DNA of 38,554 nt from Usnea hakonensis (taxonomy: Eukaryota; Ascomycota; Lecanoromycetes; Lecanorales; Parmeliaceae), in contig BLJB01000276.1 of NCBI GenBank assembly GCA_013423325.1, positions 1-38,554 on the forward strand, given 5' to 3'. The position numbers were made by a program, and so were the translations under genes. Below, one piece after another: positions 10,744 through 23,705 of the stretch (its first letter is position 1; each line of letters opens with the position of its first letter). The notes beneath the pieces were generated by a model. That model saw only the letters and a program-made list of their open reading frames with translations, was not told the DNA's origin and did no database searches.

Positions 10744-10906
10744 ATGCGCCGCCAGGACTACACGGTGGGATGGATCTGTGCGGTACAGAGAGTTCGTAGC
10801 AGCCTGCGAGCTGCTGAACGAGGAGCACTCTTCACCGCCGATCGACTCCCCTCATGATGACAACAACTACATTCTCGGTCGCTTTATTAAACTTTTGACC
10901 AGATAG
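10744..10906 (+). pseudogene. NLR N-terminal nucleoside-phosphorylase-like domain, fragment
   Basis: ATG at 10744 opens MRRQDYTVGWICAV, the hallmark start of the PNP/UDP-phosphorylase-like domain that heads many fungal NLR (NACHT or NB-ARC with ankyrin/TPR) proteins. A frameshift near 10783 follows, after which EFVAACELLNEEH and DDNNYILGRF continue the same domain in another frame to a TAG at 10904. The family normally runs about 300 residues; only the first 50 or so remain. It is a clear relic, with no trace of the nucleotide-binding or repeat domains downstream, where the dynamin gene ends on the other strand. Confidence 0.75.
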
Positions 10907-11249
10907 AAGTCAATGCAAGTTGGAGCGGGTTGCTATAGGCTTCTGAGGCAGGTGTTCACAGCAGTTGTTGAGGTTGAAGGCTTGATGGAAGAGTGAAGAG
11001 TTGCAGTGGCGGAGTAGAAAGTTAAGAATTTTGGTTTGAGTGCCATAGTGGGCAGGAATACTTGTATCTCTTGTGTATGAAGATCAATGAAATGCTTTAC
11101 CGTTGCACGCCGTGGAATAATAGAAACTCTCTGTACTATAGTGATAAAATTCGAGATTTAAGATTCGTGTCCAAAATCATATTCGATTCTTTCGGGTTTA
11201 TATTCCACCCGTGTTCCCAACATTATAGTCTGACATTGGACTACGAGAA

Positions 11250-13769
11250 TTAATCCTCCTCAAAGGCAGCCCGTGCCGCAGAAACTCTCGACTTCTTTTT
11301 GGATTTCTTAGAAAAGCCCAACCCTAACCTAACAAACTTACTGTCCAGAGTTTCTGGGACTGGATCTGATGCAGAAGCAGGAGTTTCCTCTTCGATCACG
11401 TGCTCGGATTTTTCGATAGTCGGGCGCCTGGGTCTCATGGATCCATCCGTCGATGATCTAGCATCATCGTCGAGTAAAAGTCCAGACTCCTCATCAGATG
11501 TATTATTGAAACCAGGGTCGGATTGAGTTGCGTCATTATCTGTACCTACCCAGGATATAAGTAACCACTTAGCCAGAACGAGTAGGGACCTGTCTTACTA
11601 AGGAGTCTAACGCCGATGAATCGTTTACAGGTATCAGAGCCTTTTGTGAGGACATCAAGCTGCTTGATCAGTTGTTCACGCTGGGCACGATTTTCCTCGG
11701 ATTCACCAGCCATGCTCGTCACAAGGTCGGCGGACATAGCAGAGACAGCTACGGGTGTGAAGATACCGCCGAGCGGAGAGATGAGCTTTGCTTCGATTAC
11801 TTCGTTAGCGATGTCATCGATGAAGCGTTTCAAAGCAACCTGTAATCATACAATGAGGTTAGTAAGGGAGGTAATGGAAATAGGGGTAGGATAGAAATAG
11901 AGCTTTGACCTTGTAATAAGCCTCCATACAATCCAAAGCTTCGGAACAGGCGAAACGATTCATGTCTGGTTCCGTGTATTGCACGAAATCAGAGACTAGT
12001 TGGCAGAGATCATGGTTACGGTCACCATAATAGGGTGTTTCGAGGGAAGAGACACCAAAGAAACGTTTTACAATCTCGGAATATTCATCATAATTGCGTT
12101 CATTACGGAGCTTCTGAAGAGTTTCGGTGAAATAATGGTTGTAGGTGATTGGATGGCTTCTCTGATGCGGTGTTAGCAGCTCGGTGGTCTTTTCGTTTAA
12201 AGTTCCCAATAACTGGTTCAGAGCGGGTTCGAAGATCTTTTGAAAGAGTGCTTTGGAGGTTGTGGCATCGGCGACGTAGGCGGCTGCATGGCCAAGAAAC
12301 TCTTTAGCAGCCTTCCAGACTTTGTCAACATGGCTCCGAGCGATGGCCTCCCAGGGAGCTGATTGCTCTAAGAACAAATCCGATACGATCATAGGATTGA
12401 AGGTTCCTAGCAACTCTCGGCCCTTAGTCCTCTTCATCAGGTGTTGTATATGGTCAATGAATTTATCTCTGCTGATAGGAATTACGTCTTTAGAGATGTG
12501 ACTTGTATTCTTCGATTCGATGACCTTGCGACAGTGACCTCGTCTAGAGATATTGTCTGCGAAGTCTAGGTTGAGGTTCTGCATAACAGCTCGTATCCGC
12601 TTTTGATAGCCAAGCTCAGACTTAGCGTCTCCAAAGAACGGATCGTTATACGTTCCATCCATAGCAGCTTTGACCAGAGATTGGAATGATTGACTTAGTT
12701 GGAACAGGTAGAGCTGCTGCTCTGTTAACGTAGCTCTAGGGTCCCCAAGTTTATCCAACCGGTTACGGCAAGCGCTTGACTTGATGTCAATCTCATTAAT
12801 CAAGCTAGGTAGCTCAGTAGCGATTTGTCCAAGTAAGACCTTACTGAGCCTGCTCCGTAACGTGTCAACGCCTAAGAGCGACCGAGACATGTCTTCCCAT
12901 ATCCCTTGGGAAAAGAATTCCTCTTCCTTAACACCGCGATCCGCCAGTGACCATTCTCCTGTTTCGGAGTCCATGTTCTTCAACACATGCCACCCAAGAC
13001 GGAACTCCACGTCCTGATTTCTCGTAAGCGAGACGTACATGGCTTCACTCTCGGAACCTGCAATCAAAGTATCGGGCTTCGTGATGACCCCCAATGTCCG
13101 ATTGCCCTTTTTATCGGCTGCACGGGCGAGCTTCAACACGATTTGGTTCGCATAGTCATTCTTTGCCGAAACCACCGCGAGAATGATGCTTCTCGATTCC
13201 TTCATGTAGGACTGAACGACGTCTTGTACAAGCTCGATATCGGAAGCAGATTGCTGTTTCGTTTCGGAATGGATGAGTCCAGGTAGGTCCACGATTGTCA
13301 AGTGAGGCCGATCAGGACCGGAGACTTCAACTCGAAGGAGATCTTTCGAGAACGCTTTGCCATGGGTTGAGATTCCCATAGCCGCTTTTGCATTCTCGAT
13401 CAGGTTTGGAAGCCCTTCGAAGCCCTCCAGCTTTTCGTGAAAACTGCTGAGAGCAAGCCGTTCAGACTCAGTGCGAGCTTGATGCGGGACAATCGACACG
13501 CTTACACCCATTTGTGACGTCTTGCGGAGGACCAATTCTGTCGGAAATCAAGTACTTAAGTTACTTTTGACAGGAAATGATACGCCAGAAATTGCCTCCA
13601 GCACAGAGCTTTTCCCAGACGACTGGTCGCCGCATACGATAATCTGTAGCAATAAGACATAATGACTAATACCTTGCGAACGCAGGCAGTCGACGGAGTC
13701 TAGCAAATCCAGTTGATCCTCGGAACACAACCCGTTTAGGGCATCTATCTGGAATGGTTTCAACACCAT
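11250..13769 (-). CDS. Mx-like dynamin GTPase, with a stop at codon 74
   Basis: Three exons: 13769-11910, 11839-11599, 11539-11250. Introns are 11909-11840 (branch TTACTAACC, end ATTACAG) and 11598-11540 (GTAAGA...GTACAG); both keep frame and the family's sequence. The product would be 796 residues. G1 GDQSSGKS is at 47-54, G3 DLPG at 161-164, G4 TKPD at 230-233, then the stalk and a GTPase effector domain (FACSEALDCMEAYYK, then ALKRFIDD). The tail is basic and Ser-rich. The family's enzymes hydrolyse GTP to remodel membranes or oligomerise; Mx members act in immunity in animals. The start at 13769 (MVLKPFQID) fits the family opening. In-frame TGA at 13550-13548, in the switch I motif where CTRFPTE is usual, fits CGA to TGA. 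Either a young pseudogene or an error. No other break was seen. Confidence 0.88.
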
Positions 13770-14080
13770 TCTGAATTTTTTAAGGTAGATTTGACAGAGG
13801 TAGAGTTGAAGGAGGACGAAAGAAGGTAGGAGGACCAGAAAGGTGATAAGCAAAGTTGCGGGCGCACCGGCAATGAAGACGCAGCTAGGCAGTCAAGGGA
13901 GACTAAGCCTGTGACGAAGCGCAGCGTCATCATGTGGATTGATTGGTAGGGATTTACCTGTTTCCCATGGCTTGCAGAGGGGGCTGAAAACGGCAGTTGA
14001 CTCTTGGTACATTTTTGGCTTGCTGCTGAGCCCATGCCGTAGAAATACAGGCTTCAATGCAAAGGCGTAGTAGCACAAAG
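13770..14080. promoter_or_regulatory. Upstream region of the dynamin gene
   Basis: Short minus-strand frames here (for example those ending at 13760 and 13893) run into the dynamin start in other phases and look like chance. No clear TATA box was seen on the minus strand. It presumably holds the dynamin promoter by position only. Confidence 0.25.
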
Positions 14081-14110
14081 TGAGCTACTCCCAGTTGAGC
14101 TACTCCCAAT
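14081..14110 (+). repeat. 15-bp direct duplication
   Basis: TGAGCTACTCCCAGT (14081-14095) is followed at once by TGAGCTACTCCCAAT (14096-14110), differing by one base. Probably a slippage event in the dynamin upstream region. Confidence 0.8.
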
Positions 14111-14411
14111 TCTGACACAGAGAAGCGGTAACAGAGAACGATACGTCGCATCCAGGGAAATATATGGCGGGGTAGGATAATGCTGGACTTTGCAGGATGC
14201 ATTCCAGATGTGTTGTATCGCTCTCGTGTTTTACCTCAGGGCGCTTCCGATAAGCACACGTCACTGCAGGCGCTATATTCAGCAGAGATCTATCCAGCAA
14301 CTCAAACCATGCTGCAGGCCCCAGCAGCACTCTATACTTTGTCAACGTTTGGACCCACTATTCCATCGTCGTGCGTCGTCGGATTGACGTGGGATTTTCT
14401 CACCGGCTCCT

Positions 14412-14765
14412 GACCAAGGGTGCGGCGATTTCTGAGCCTGAGTCAGCGATAATCGATATATCTCTTGTACTAGAGTTGTCAACTGACAGCATTGCAGAAA
14501 ATAGTGCTGGGGAAGGCAATACTGTATCGACCCTTAATAAAGTGTGATCTAGAAATGAAGCTGCTCCGGAGCCTCTAGACTCTAGCGCAGCCTGGTTCCT
14601 AATCTGACTCCGTGCATTAGTGGCACCGTAGGGACTGTGGATGGGACTTAGCGCTTGTATCCCCGCTGGCCATTCTTCTGGCCTAAACCCTCTCTAATTC
14701 TGTTCGACCACATGAGATTTATTGGTTCGCTGTTGCTGATATGACAAACGGCGATCGTCCGGCAA
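14412..14765 (+). repeat. Dispersed repeat, copy A
   Basis: This stretch aligns by eye along its length with 16709-17060 in the same orientation. Shared blocks include TTCTGAGCC, GAGCCTCTAGACTCTA against GAACCTCTAGACTCTA, TTCCTAATCTGA, CCGTGCATTAGT and GGGACTGTG. Differences are mostly C/T and G/A, as RIP would leave. No reading frame is shared, so it is a non-coding repeat, perhaps an LTR remnant or MITE. Confidence 0.75.
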
Positions 14766-16708
14766 GGTCGCTGCTAGCTCGCATCGATGATCGCTTTCTT
14801 TGCATGAGTGGCTTTTTGACTTATCGGGAGCCAGGAATGCAAAAGTCATCACGAGCCGGAATGACTGGTCTCAATTGAGATCGATCACTAGGTGGCAAGT
14901 GTTGATTAGTTGTAGTCTGTGCTGACGTCTTCCCGCACCATTCTGCACTTGTCGTCTTTCTCCTCACCCGCTCAACAGCAAGACGCTTTGACATGGAATT
15001 CTCTCCCAGTAATAAGGGACATTTGTGTACCAGTCTTCAAATTTGGAAAGGTAAAGCATGGGAAAAAGGAGCTAGCTCTCTCTCCTTACTAGTTAAAGCT
15101 GTGAGTATTCCGTATCGACCTCACTATTCTTCTTCTAATCAAGTCTACTCCCTACTTGGGTCAGGATCATCCGCTCAAGCGACATTTGCTAGGGAAAGGG
15201 TGTAGTGACCGTGATCACTAGTGGGCCCTGTGTAACAATTGCCTATTAGCACATACTGCGTACCTTGATGCACGTGGACCGGTTCAAATGGTGATCGGGG
15301 GCGGGGATAGGGTAATACCCACGGAAACCCCTCTACTTGATACTAAATTGTCTACCTGCAGAAAAATCGCAATTTCACTGGCGCTATCAGTAGATCAGCA
15401 TATCAATCTGAGGAGGCGTGCCAGCCAGTCATTCAGGTTTTATGACCGCATCAATATCTATATGCTGAACGACTAATATTGCGTGGTGTTATTACCCAAA
15501 TTAGTTCCTATGTAACGAGTGGCATCCAGAAGTGTGCTGTTGCGTTACGCTTTTGAGCCGGAATGGTAGAAAATAATGGAAGAGTAGCTTTATACGTCCA
15601 CAAGCCTCAAGTTATAGTTCTATATTTCTTAGTAAATCATAGATACTTGGACCATTGACGGAAGAGGATCTCCAGGTCGTTTAAAATTACCGAACCCGGC
15701 AGACGTGACCGATGCTTCAACAATCGTTTTCTACAAGGTGACTGATCTTCGTGAAAGAAAATAAAGGCATCTTGCCTGAAAATGTGCCCATCCTGCTGCG
15801 TTGACGCTGTTCGTGAGCTCCAGAATCGAGTGCAGGCACGCGAGCCTACATTAGTCGTCAGATATCTAATCCACCGCTAGTCGTGAACAACTTACTTGCC
15901 CCATCAGTCAAGGTCTCCAGTTCGCAGTTGAGTGCATTGACCATTCTTGCATCCCTCACACAGAACGCTTTGATGAGGACCTTTGACCTGAGTGACTTGG
16001 CCGATCCATCTCTATCCCACACCACTTTTTGAGACGGTAACCTACTCTTTCTGCATACGAATTGTCTAAACGCGGTTCACCCAGTCTGTTGCATCCTTGA
16101 CAGCGTTGATTATATACCCTTGCATTGTATTGTGCTCCAGGGTACATCCGTATAGTTATAGCGATCCTCCTGCTCGACCATCCGTTGGAATTACATGCGT
16201 GATTGCGGCATATAAATCGACCCATGATGTTAGTGTCGTATTCCTTGACGCAAGTTTTGGTATCGTCATGCTTATAAATGTCGAAATGTAGATCGTCTTC
16301 TTCAAGTAGGTGCGGTGCAGAGTCTGGTACATAAACCATGTTCTGTCCGACTTCGATTTTCTAGACGGCATGTATGTACCTCAATCAGATATCAAACTTG
16401 CTGTGAATGAGAGGCCGTTTTAGTAAAGTTTCAGGAAGGTCGGGGATTTGCGACCTTACTCGAAATTCTGTGAAAAATTCGATCCGCCAATTTCGAGGCT
16501 TCAGAAAAATCTACTTACTTTCATCTGAGATCTGTCGGTCTGAAATGGGGAGGTCGAGGTATATGTGCTCAAAGATCTGAACTTCAACTTGCAGCTAGAT
16601 TTATGATAACAGAACTTTGACCGCAACTTAGATTATTCAATGTGATTCAGGGAAATGTGAAATCAGACACAGAAGACTGTTGAAACTAACTACCAAAAAT
16701 AACAACCA
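14766..16708. other. Gene-free interval
   Basis: Several frames of 60-130 codons occur (for example 15956-16339 minus), but opposing frames overlap them and none shows a known domain or intron structure. I call no gene here. Confidence 0.4.
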
Positions 16709-17312
16709 GGTGGCAAAGGGTGCGACCCTTTCTGAGCCCGAATCAGCGATGATCGACATATCTCGTTTACTACATGTATCAAGCGGCAGCATTGTGAAAA
16801 GTAGTGCCAGGGAAAGGTCGATCCTTGATAGAGTATGATCCAGAAATGGCGTGTGAACTACCCAAAACTGGAGCATGGGTAGTGCTTCTCCGGAACCTCT
16901 AGACTCTAACGCTGACTTGTTCCTAATCTGATTCCGTGCATTAGTAGTACTATAGGGACTGTGAGTGGTGCTTAGCGCTTACATTCTCGCCATCGGCTAT
17001 TCTTCTAGCTTGAATCCCCTCCAGTTCTACCCAGCCACATGAGATTATTCGTTCGCTATTTTTAATTTGAGAAAAGACGATCATCCGGCATGTGTCGGGG
17101 CGCTGGGTTCTTGCATAATCTCTTTTCGTCTCGATGCAGTAGATCAAAGACACATTTATTGTGGCTGGGAGAAACGGCTCGCATCAGTTCGAAGCCATAC
17201 ATAATCAAACGCTATACTTTTTTAGATTTGTCCCACTATCTACTCTTGTTGCCGAATCCAAATAATTTCTATAACAGGTTCGATGCATAATCACTATCGC
17301 TCCCTAGAATCA
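16709..17312 (+). repeat. Dispersed repeat, copy B
   Basis: The left part (16709-17060) matches copy A in the same orientation. The right part (about 17030-17312) matches the reverse complement of 30028-30300: shared blocks include GGGTTCTTGCATAATC, TTTTCGTCTCGATGCAG, GTCAAAGACAC against ATCAAAGACAC, ATAATCAAACGCTAT against GTAATCAAACGCTAT, and a closing TCGATGCAT. Copy B therefore appears to carry the longest form of the element. Confidence 0.75.
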
Positions 17313-17863
17313 AGAAAAGGTACACATAACCCCTGCGGGCAAACAAACAGAAACCGCCTATCAGGATACGGTGGACGTGACGAAGTGAAGTACAGAGAAT
17401 GGTTCTAAGCAAGACAAGGTGGGGATTCTCTGATACGTCACATTCATCGAACCCACAATTCAGGCCACCAAAAGACTGGTCCAGCTTCTCCAGTTATGTA
17501 TGCCGGACTCATTGTGAACTTTCCTCACTTCCGAGTTTCTCAAAAACAATCCTTGCCACTTGCTTAGGTCGCCTGCGCTATAGCCGTGTGGATTTACGAT
17601 GAAGGTCTCGGCGTCGACAGTGATACCTCGCTGTGAGATATCTCGATATCTTTACGCAACATGATCAATTCTTCTCCGTTGAAACAGCCGTTGCTCTGCC
17701 GGCGCCAGGAGGCCTCCGCTTGATTAGCTGTTGGACCGCAAACAACGTATCGCGCGTTTGCCACAACCTCTCGTTATCGGCAACCTTGCTTGCTCTGCTC
17801 GGTTACCTACAATCTTCAGTCAATCATCCATGGTCTAGAAGACCCCAATACACACCTTCCAGA
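17313..17863. other. Region upstream of the helicase gene
   Basis: Holds frames of 67 and 79 codons without recognisable domains. By position it contains the helicase promoter and leader; no clear TATA box was found. Confidence 0.3.
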
Positions 17864-20800
17864 ATGTCGTGAGTGATCAACATTTAACTTTTTTTAATGA
17901 GAATAACCACTAATTTCAAAACACAATAGACCAGGAGCCTGCTTCGACTTCCAACACGGGCGTTGCCGCCGCGGCACCAAGTGTCGATTCAGCCATGACA
18001 TATCAACGACCACCGCAAGCTCATCAAGCACCACAAATCCACAGCTTCGCGAGGAGACTGAAACCGAAGCAATTTGCCGAAAATGGACATACATGATTCC
18101 CAGATCCAACACGAGTTCTTCACGTTTCGAAGCTGTCGTGGACACAAAAAAGTTCTTCCAGACGGGCTGGAATCTCATTGAGAGCGGCGATGCAGGAACA
18201 CGCCAGCACCTTATCACCAAACTCGGTGCAGAGACGGGACTTGCAATCATCAAAATCATGACAGATAATATGGATGCCAGCCAAATGGACGAAACCACTG
18301 TCTCGACATTTAGAGATAGGACTCTTCCTTTCTACAGGATCATATCTCATCCGGATGTGCTATCCTCGCTAATACTAGAGACTCCTGTTGATACCATCTA
18401 CACCTTTCTCTTCGGTCCTAGTGGTCGGCGTGGTCTCAGTGTGTTCCGCTTTACAGCAACTGCTCTAAGTGGAATGATTTTGGGACATTCTTCAAGCGAT
18501 GAGGAAGTCTTTACCATTGCCATATCATCAAGTCTCGCAGTTCTATCCCGGCTGATCGAGATCAACCAGAGTGCCCAAGTCATTCAAGGCTTCACTACCA
18601 TTGTAGAGACGATATCTGCCTGTATTCCGGACAATTTCATGGTACCGAACGCACAACAAAGCCTCACTCGAATCAGACGTCGTCTCAACATCGGCTCTTC
18701 ATTGCCTCTCGCACCAACCCAATCAACTCCGCAAAATACCTTATCTGCGGCCTTTGAATTTGGTCAAGACTTGCCTGGAAATCTCTCCGACAACGGTGCT
18801 CGACACGATAACGACCATGAGAGTGTCGCCGATATACGGATCCTCCCTACAGCGCAAGAGATCGCTTCCTCACGACAAGAATACCTCCCATTAATCGACT
18901 CAACACAACACCACCTTCCGGGTCTCGCCGGACTCCTGGACAGACAATTCCGACTCCTGCGCGAAGACACTGTGGGACAACTACGAGACGCAGTGCGTGA
19001 AGAGGTTACGAGACTAGAACATCCAAATCGTAATGTACCGAAAATATACCAAGGTCAGCAAGGCGTTCGGAAGCTCATCTATCACAACGTCCGCTTTTCC
19101 CGTGTGTGTATGGATCGCAGAAGGGGTCTACAACTCGTGGCAGAATTCGACCAACCTCCCCAAAACAAGAAAAAATCCATTAAGCAGCGAGAAGACTGGT
19201 AGAAAGTAAACAAGCTTTTGCAAGCCGACTCGCTAGTCTGCTTCATCTCTTCAAACGGCAAAATCATCTTCCTATCCGTCTGCGATCAAATCTTGCCATC
19301 TCACGGAAGAAAGGACCCTAATTCAGTCGACAAGAGAAGATCAGATGATATTCCCAGCCTGTTCAGACAAGCTAATCGTGCGTCTGTGCTATTGTGCCTA
19401 GCTGAATATAAAACAGAAGATGCCATTTGGATCAGTACTCACCTTGCACCTTCCAAAACTCGACAATCCCTTGTTGAGTTCCCGGAGGTGCTCTTACCTT
19501 CTTTTCAGCCAATTCTGCAAGCCTTGCAGAAAATGAGCCGGACGCTGAATCTTCCATTTGCAGAGATCGTAGCACCAGACTCGCAGACTTCTGCTGCTGC
19601 CATACAACCCCCTGCATACGCCAGTCGACGAGGATTCAGTTTCAACCTCGATGTTCTCGCCGGAGTACCACTGACTCTAAGCCCCAGAAAGACATTCGAT
19701 TTCACCAAGCTAGACGGAGGCTCCACGCTCGACGAAGCCCAACAATCCGCCGTCATCCAAGCTCTTAGCAGAGGACTAGCTCTCATCCAAGGCCCACCAG
19801 GTACAGGAAAGAGTTATACCGGTGTAGCAATCGTCAAGGCTTTACTCCGCAACCGAAAGGCAGCCGACCTAGGTCCCATCATCTGTGTATGCTACACGAA
19901 TCATGCTCTCGATCAATTGTTAGAGCATCTGTTGAAGGATGGCGTAATGCAAGTCATCCGTCTAGGCTCACGATCCAAATCCGACTTGCTCCAGAATCTC
20001 ACTCTCCGTCATGTAGCGGAAGAAGCCGTGCCCACGAAGACGGAAAAGCATGATAGGTGGGAACACAATCGGGATATTGGGGAAACACTGCGAGAAATTG
20101 AAGACATATTGTCTGGATTGAATAGTCCAAATTCTTGGAAAAATATCCAGGCCTGTCTTACGAGGACCCATAATCGGCATTTTAAGGAATTGTTCGGGAA
20201 GGGGGTAGATGAGGAGGGGTTTCAGGAAGTGAAGGGAAGGAAGGTTAGGGTTGTAGAGAGTTGGCTTAGAGGAGCGCCGAAGAAAATCGCTTCGAATCGC
20301 CCTGTTGCTCAACTTTCGGCCATTTCTCTGAGAGAGATGTCGACGTCGGAGCGTCATCTTCTTCACAAGCATTGGATTGAGCAATGGAGTGCGCAACTCA
20401 CCAATGACCTCATTCATGCACTGGATGCTTACCATGGTTTCAAATCCGCGCTGGATAAATGTCATAGTGAGCTGGATCTTCGATGTCTTCGAGAAGCGCA
20501 TATCATCGGCGTGACGACGTCCGGGTTAGCAAGGAACATTGACTTGCTCCAACGCGTGCGAGCAAAAGTCATGCTTTGCGAAGAAGCCGGAGAAGTTCTC
20601 GAGGCACACTCCCTCACTGCATTCCTACCCGGAGTTGAACATGCAATCCTGATTGGCGATCATGAACAACTCCGGCCCCAGATCAACAATTACGAGCTTC
20701 AACATGACAATCCCCGAGGCAAGAGATACTCCCTTGACATCTCGCTGTTTGAGCGTCTCGTGAAGCCACATATGGGGAATCTCCAGGTCCCTTTGAGTAC

Positions 20801-23705
20801 ATTGAAGACTCAGCGAAGAATGCACCCTTCCATCTCAGAGCTGGTCAGAGTTCCGCTTTATCCAGACTTGCAAGATCATCCATCAGTGTCGGAATATCCT
20901 GAAGTTGATGGAATGCGAGATCGTCTATATTGGTTTGATCATCAAGAGAAAGAAGACCCACGAACTGCCCAAGCTGTCTCGTTATCCAGAACCAATACTT
21001 TCGAAGTGGATATGATCGCTGCTGTCGTCTCACATCTTGTAAGGCAAGGAACGTATGGGAGTGAGGATATTGCAGTTATTACTCCATATCTAGGACAATT
21101 GCAGAAAATCAAGAAGCGACTAGCGGACTCCTTCGAGATTATTGTTGGGGACAGAGGTCAAGACGAGTTGGAAGCTAAAGGACTTCAAGACCCCCTAGAA
21201 ACTTTTACAGACGGCCAAGTCCAAGTCCAGAAAACGAAACTAATTAATGCTTTGAGGATTGCTACCGTTGACAACTTCCAAGGCGAGGAGGTAAAGGTTG
21301 TTATCGTCTCTTTAGTTCGGAGTAACGATGAGCGAAAGTGCGGATTCTTGAAGACTTCTAATCGCATCAATGTGTTGCTGAGTCGTGCTCGACATGGGAT
21401 GTACATCATCGGCAACTCTGATACCTCGAGGCCTGTCCCTATGTGGGCTGAAGTACTCTCTATTCTCGAGCGCTCAAAAACAATCGGTCCAAGCCTTGCG
21501 CTATGCTGTCCTCGACATAAAGAAACACCTATCGAAGTCTCAGTACCGGACGATTTCGCTCGGCTCGCCCCTGAGGGCGGTTGTGCTAGGAGATGCTCGT
21601 CTAGACTGCTCTGTGGGCATTCCTGTCCTAATATGTGCCATTCCATATCTTTGCACAATGCAGTTCGTTGCCTTGAACGCTGTCCAAGAACAAAGAAAGG
21701 CTGCGAGCATGATTGTCCGAGACCGTGCGGAGATCTATGCGAGCCAAAATGCCGAGTCATATTGTTCAACATCCCTTTACCATGTGGACATATCGCTAAG
21801 CAACTGAGATGTCATGAGGCGCAGACACCAAAGGAAGTTCGCTGTCAGGTCCAGATGGAACAAGTCATGAAGCACTGCAAACATAAAATTCGAGTCCGTT
21901 GTCACGAACTGCCGTTGGATGTTGATCACCCATGTTCAGCAACCTGTGGAGCAGCGATGATTTGTGGACACAACTGCACCTATACTTGTAAAGATTGCAA
22001 TACCAGCATTGATGGTATGATTGTTGAGAAGATACATGGGGTTTGTAACACACAGTGTGGAAGACCATACACAACCTGCAGTCATAGCTGTAAAGCTCCA
22101 TGCCATGGCGACATGCCCTGTCCTCTTTGCACAGAACCCTGCGAAGTCAGTTGCAATCATTCCAAATGTGGCAAGCCATGTCATGAGCCTTGCGTACCAT
22201 GTGCTGAGGATTGTTCCTGGTCTTGTCCACATCGCGGACGGTGTCCATTACCATGTGCAGTGCCCTGTGATCGACTACCATGCTCACAGCGCTGTGCAAA
22301 GACTCTGGCTTGTGGGCATCGATGTCCGTCCATTTGTGGGGAGGCCTGTCCAGCTGTTGCGTACTGTCAGATTTGTGCGCACCCAACAATCAAGGGAATG
22401 ATCGTGGACTTGATTCTGTCGTCTACTTTCGAGGGGGTCGATCTTGATGAGGATCCTTGCATCGTGCCATCAAGTGGACACATCCTTACCCTAGAGAGCA
22501 TGGATGGGCATATGAGCATGTCAGATGTCTACATTATAAATGTTGAAGGGTCAATCGTAGACCTGAAGAACAGCGCCGAACCATTCTCTGCCTCCGGGAT
22601 GAAGAGCTGCCCAACTTGCCGCGGCCCTCTACGAGACATCAATCGCTATAGTCGTATCGTTCGTCGAGCTGTGATCGATGAGGCGACAAAGAAATTCATC
22701 GTCTGGGCTAACATAGAATTCATTCCTCTAGTCACTAGGATGCAAACAACTGAGGCAGAACTCCGTAAGGCTACCGGAGGCAGCCAAAAGGCTTCCGATA
22801 AGGTATCGCCAGAAAATCCTTTATCAGAACCTCTTCGGTTGAAAGGGACTCGTGACGAACAAATCTCCCAGATCGGGACTCTTACGCGAAAAGAGGACCG
22901 ATATGAAACGATCATCCAGCTTCGAAGAAAGATCAAGACGTTTCTGCAACAGGTCAATGAGAAAGAACAGCCATTTGGCCGTATATATGACCTCGTCCAA
23001 GACGTCCGCAGACATCGTGGAATCAATATTGATTTGCATTCTAAAGTCGATATCCTTCAGGTGCGTAATCGACTTTTAACCACAGTGCTGCTCATTAGAT
23101 GCGATTACGCCATTCTCTTGACTTTCCTCAATGATCGGCAAGGTGATACCAGTGCAAATTCTCCCAGCTTCCAGGTCGATTTAAGTATCAACAGAAATGA
23201 CTGCGAAAAATTGATAGCAGAATCCTACTCAAGGAATCAACCAGGAAATACAGTTGAGGGCCACCTATACTGGGCACGGTTTCTTGCTCTCGAGCGGAAC
23301 CTCGCAGAGCCTGGATCAGAGCCTATACAGCTCAAAGATGAGGCCAGGGGACATCTCCAACTCGCACACAAATTATGTGATGAATATCCCGGCCAGACAG
23401 CAGGCATGAGAAATGAAGCTGAGGAAGTTGAAAGGATGCTTCAAGAGTCAACATTCTATATGCCAGTGAGTAATGAGGAAAAAGCTGCTGTGTATGCGGC
23501 TATGGCACATGACTTTAGAGGCACTGGGCATTGGTATTACTGTGAGAATGGTCATCCATTTACGATTGGAGAGTGTGGTATGCCGATGGAGACTTCTCAA
23601 TGCCCACAATGTGGTTCCCCGGTTGGTGGTCATGATCATCGGGCCAGTGGTGGCGACAGACCTGCAATGGACTTGGAGCGTCAGTTCGGTGGACTTATAA
23701 TTTGA
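17864..23705 (+). CDS. NF-X1-type zinc-finger SF1 helicase (ZNFX1/Hrr1-like), with a stop at codon 426
   Basis: Exon 1 is ATGTC at 17864-17868. The intron is 17869-17929 (GTGAGT...AATAG, 61 nt) and exon 2 runs to a TGA at 23703. The full frame is 1926 residues. In order: an N-terminal CCCH finger (C-x7-C-x5-C-x3-H within CFDFQHGRCRRGTKCRFSH); an Upf1-like SF1 helicase with Walker A GPPGTGKS at 623-630, CEEAGE at 885-890, TQRRMHPS, NFQGEE near 1117 and LLSRARHG near 1152; a run of NF-X1-type Cys/His fingers (about 1220-1487); CPTC near 1562; and a C-terminal RZ finger (GHWYYCENGHPF near 1867). Relatives act in small-RNA silencing (fission yeast Hrr1, nematode ZNFX-1) and dsRNA sensing. TAG at 19200-19202 follows Trp, where a second Trp (TGG) is likely; no other break was seen. 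RIP-type nonsense or an edited codon are both possible. Confidence 0.93.

Noticed and set aside
19968..20501. 177-codon minus-strand frame inside the helicase
   Set aside because: Shadow of the helicase coding sequence; no domain of its own. The same holds for the minus frame 21185-21772.
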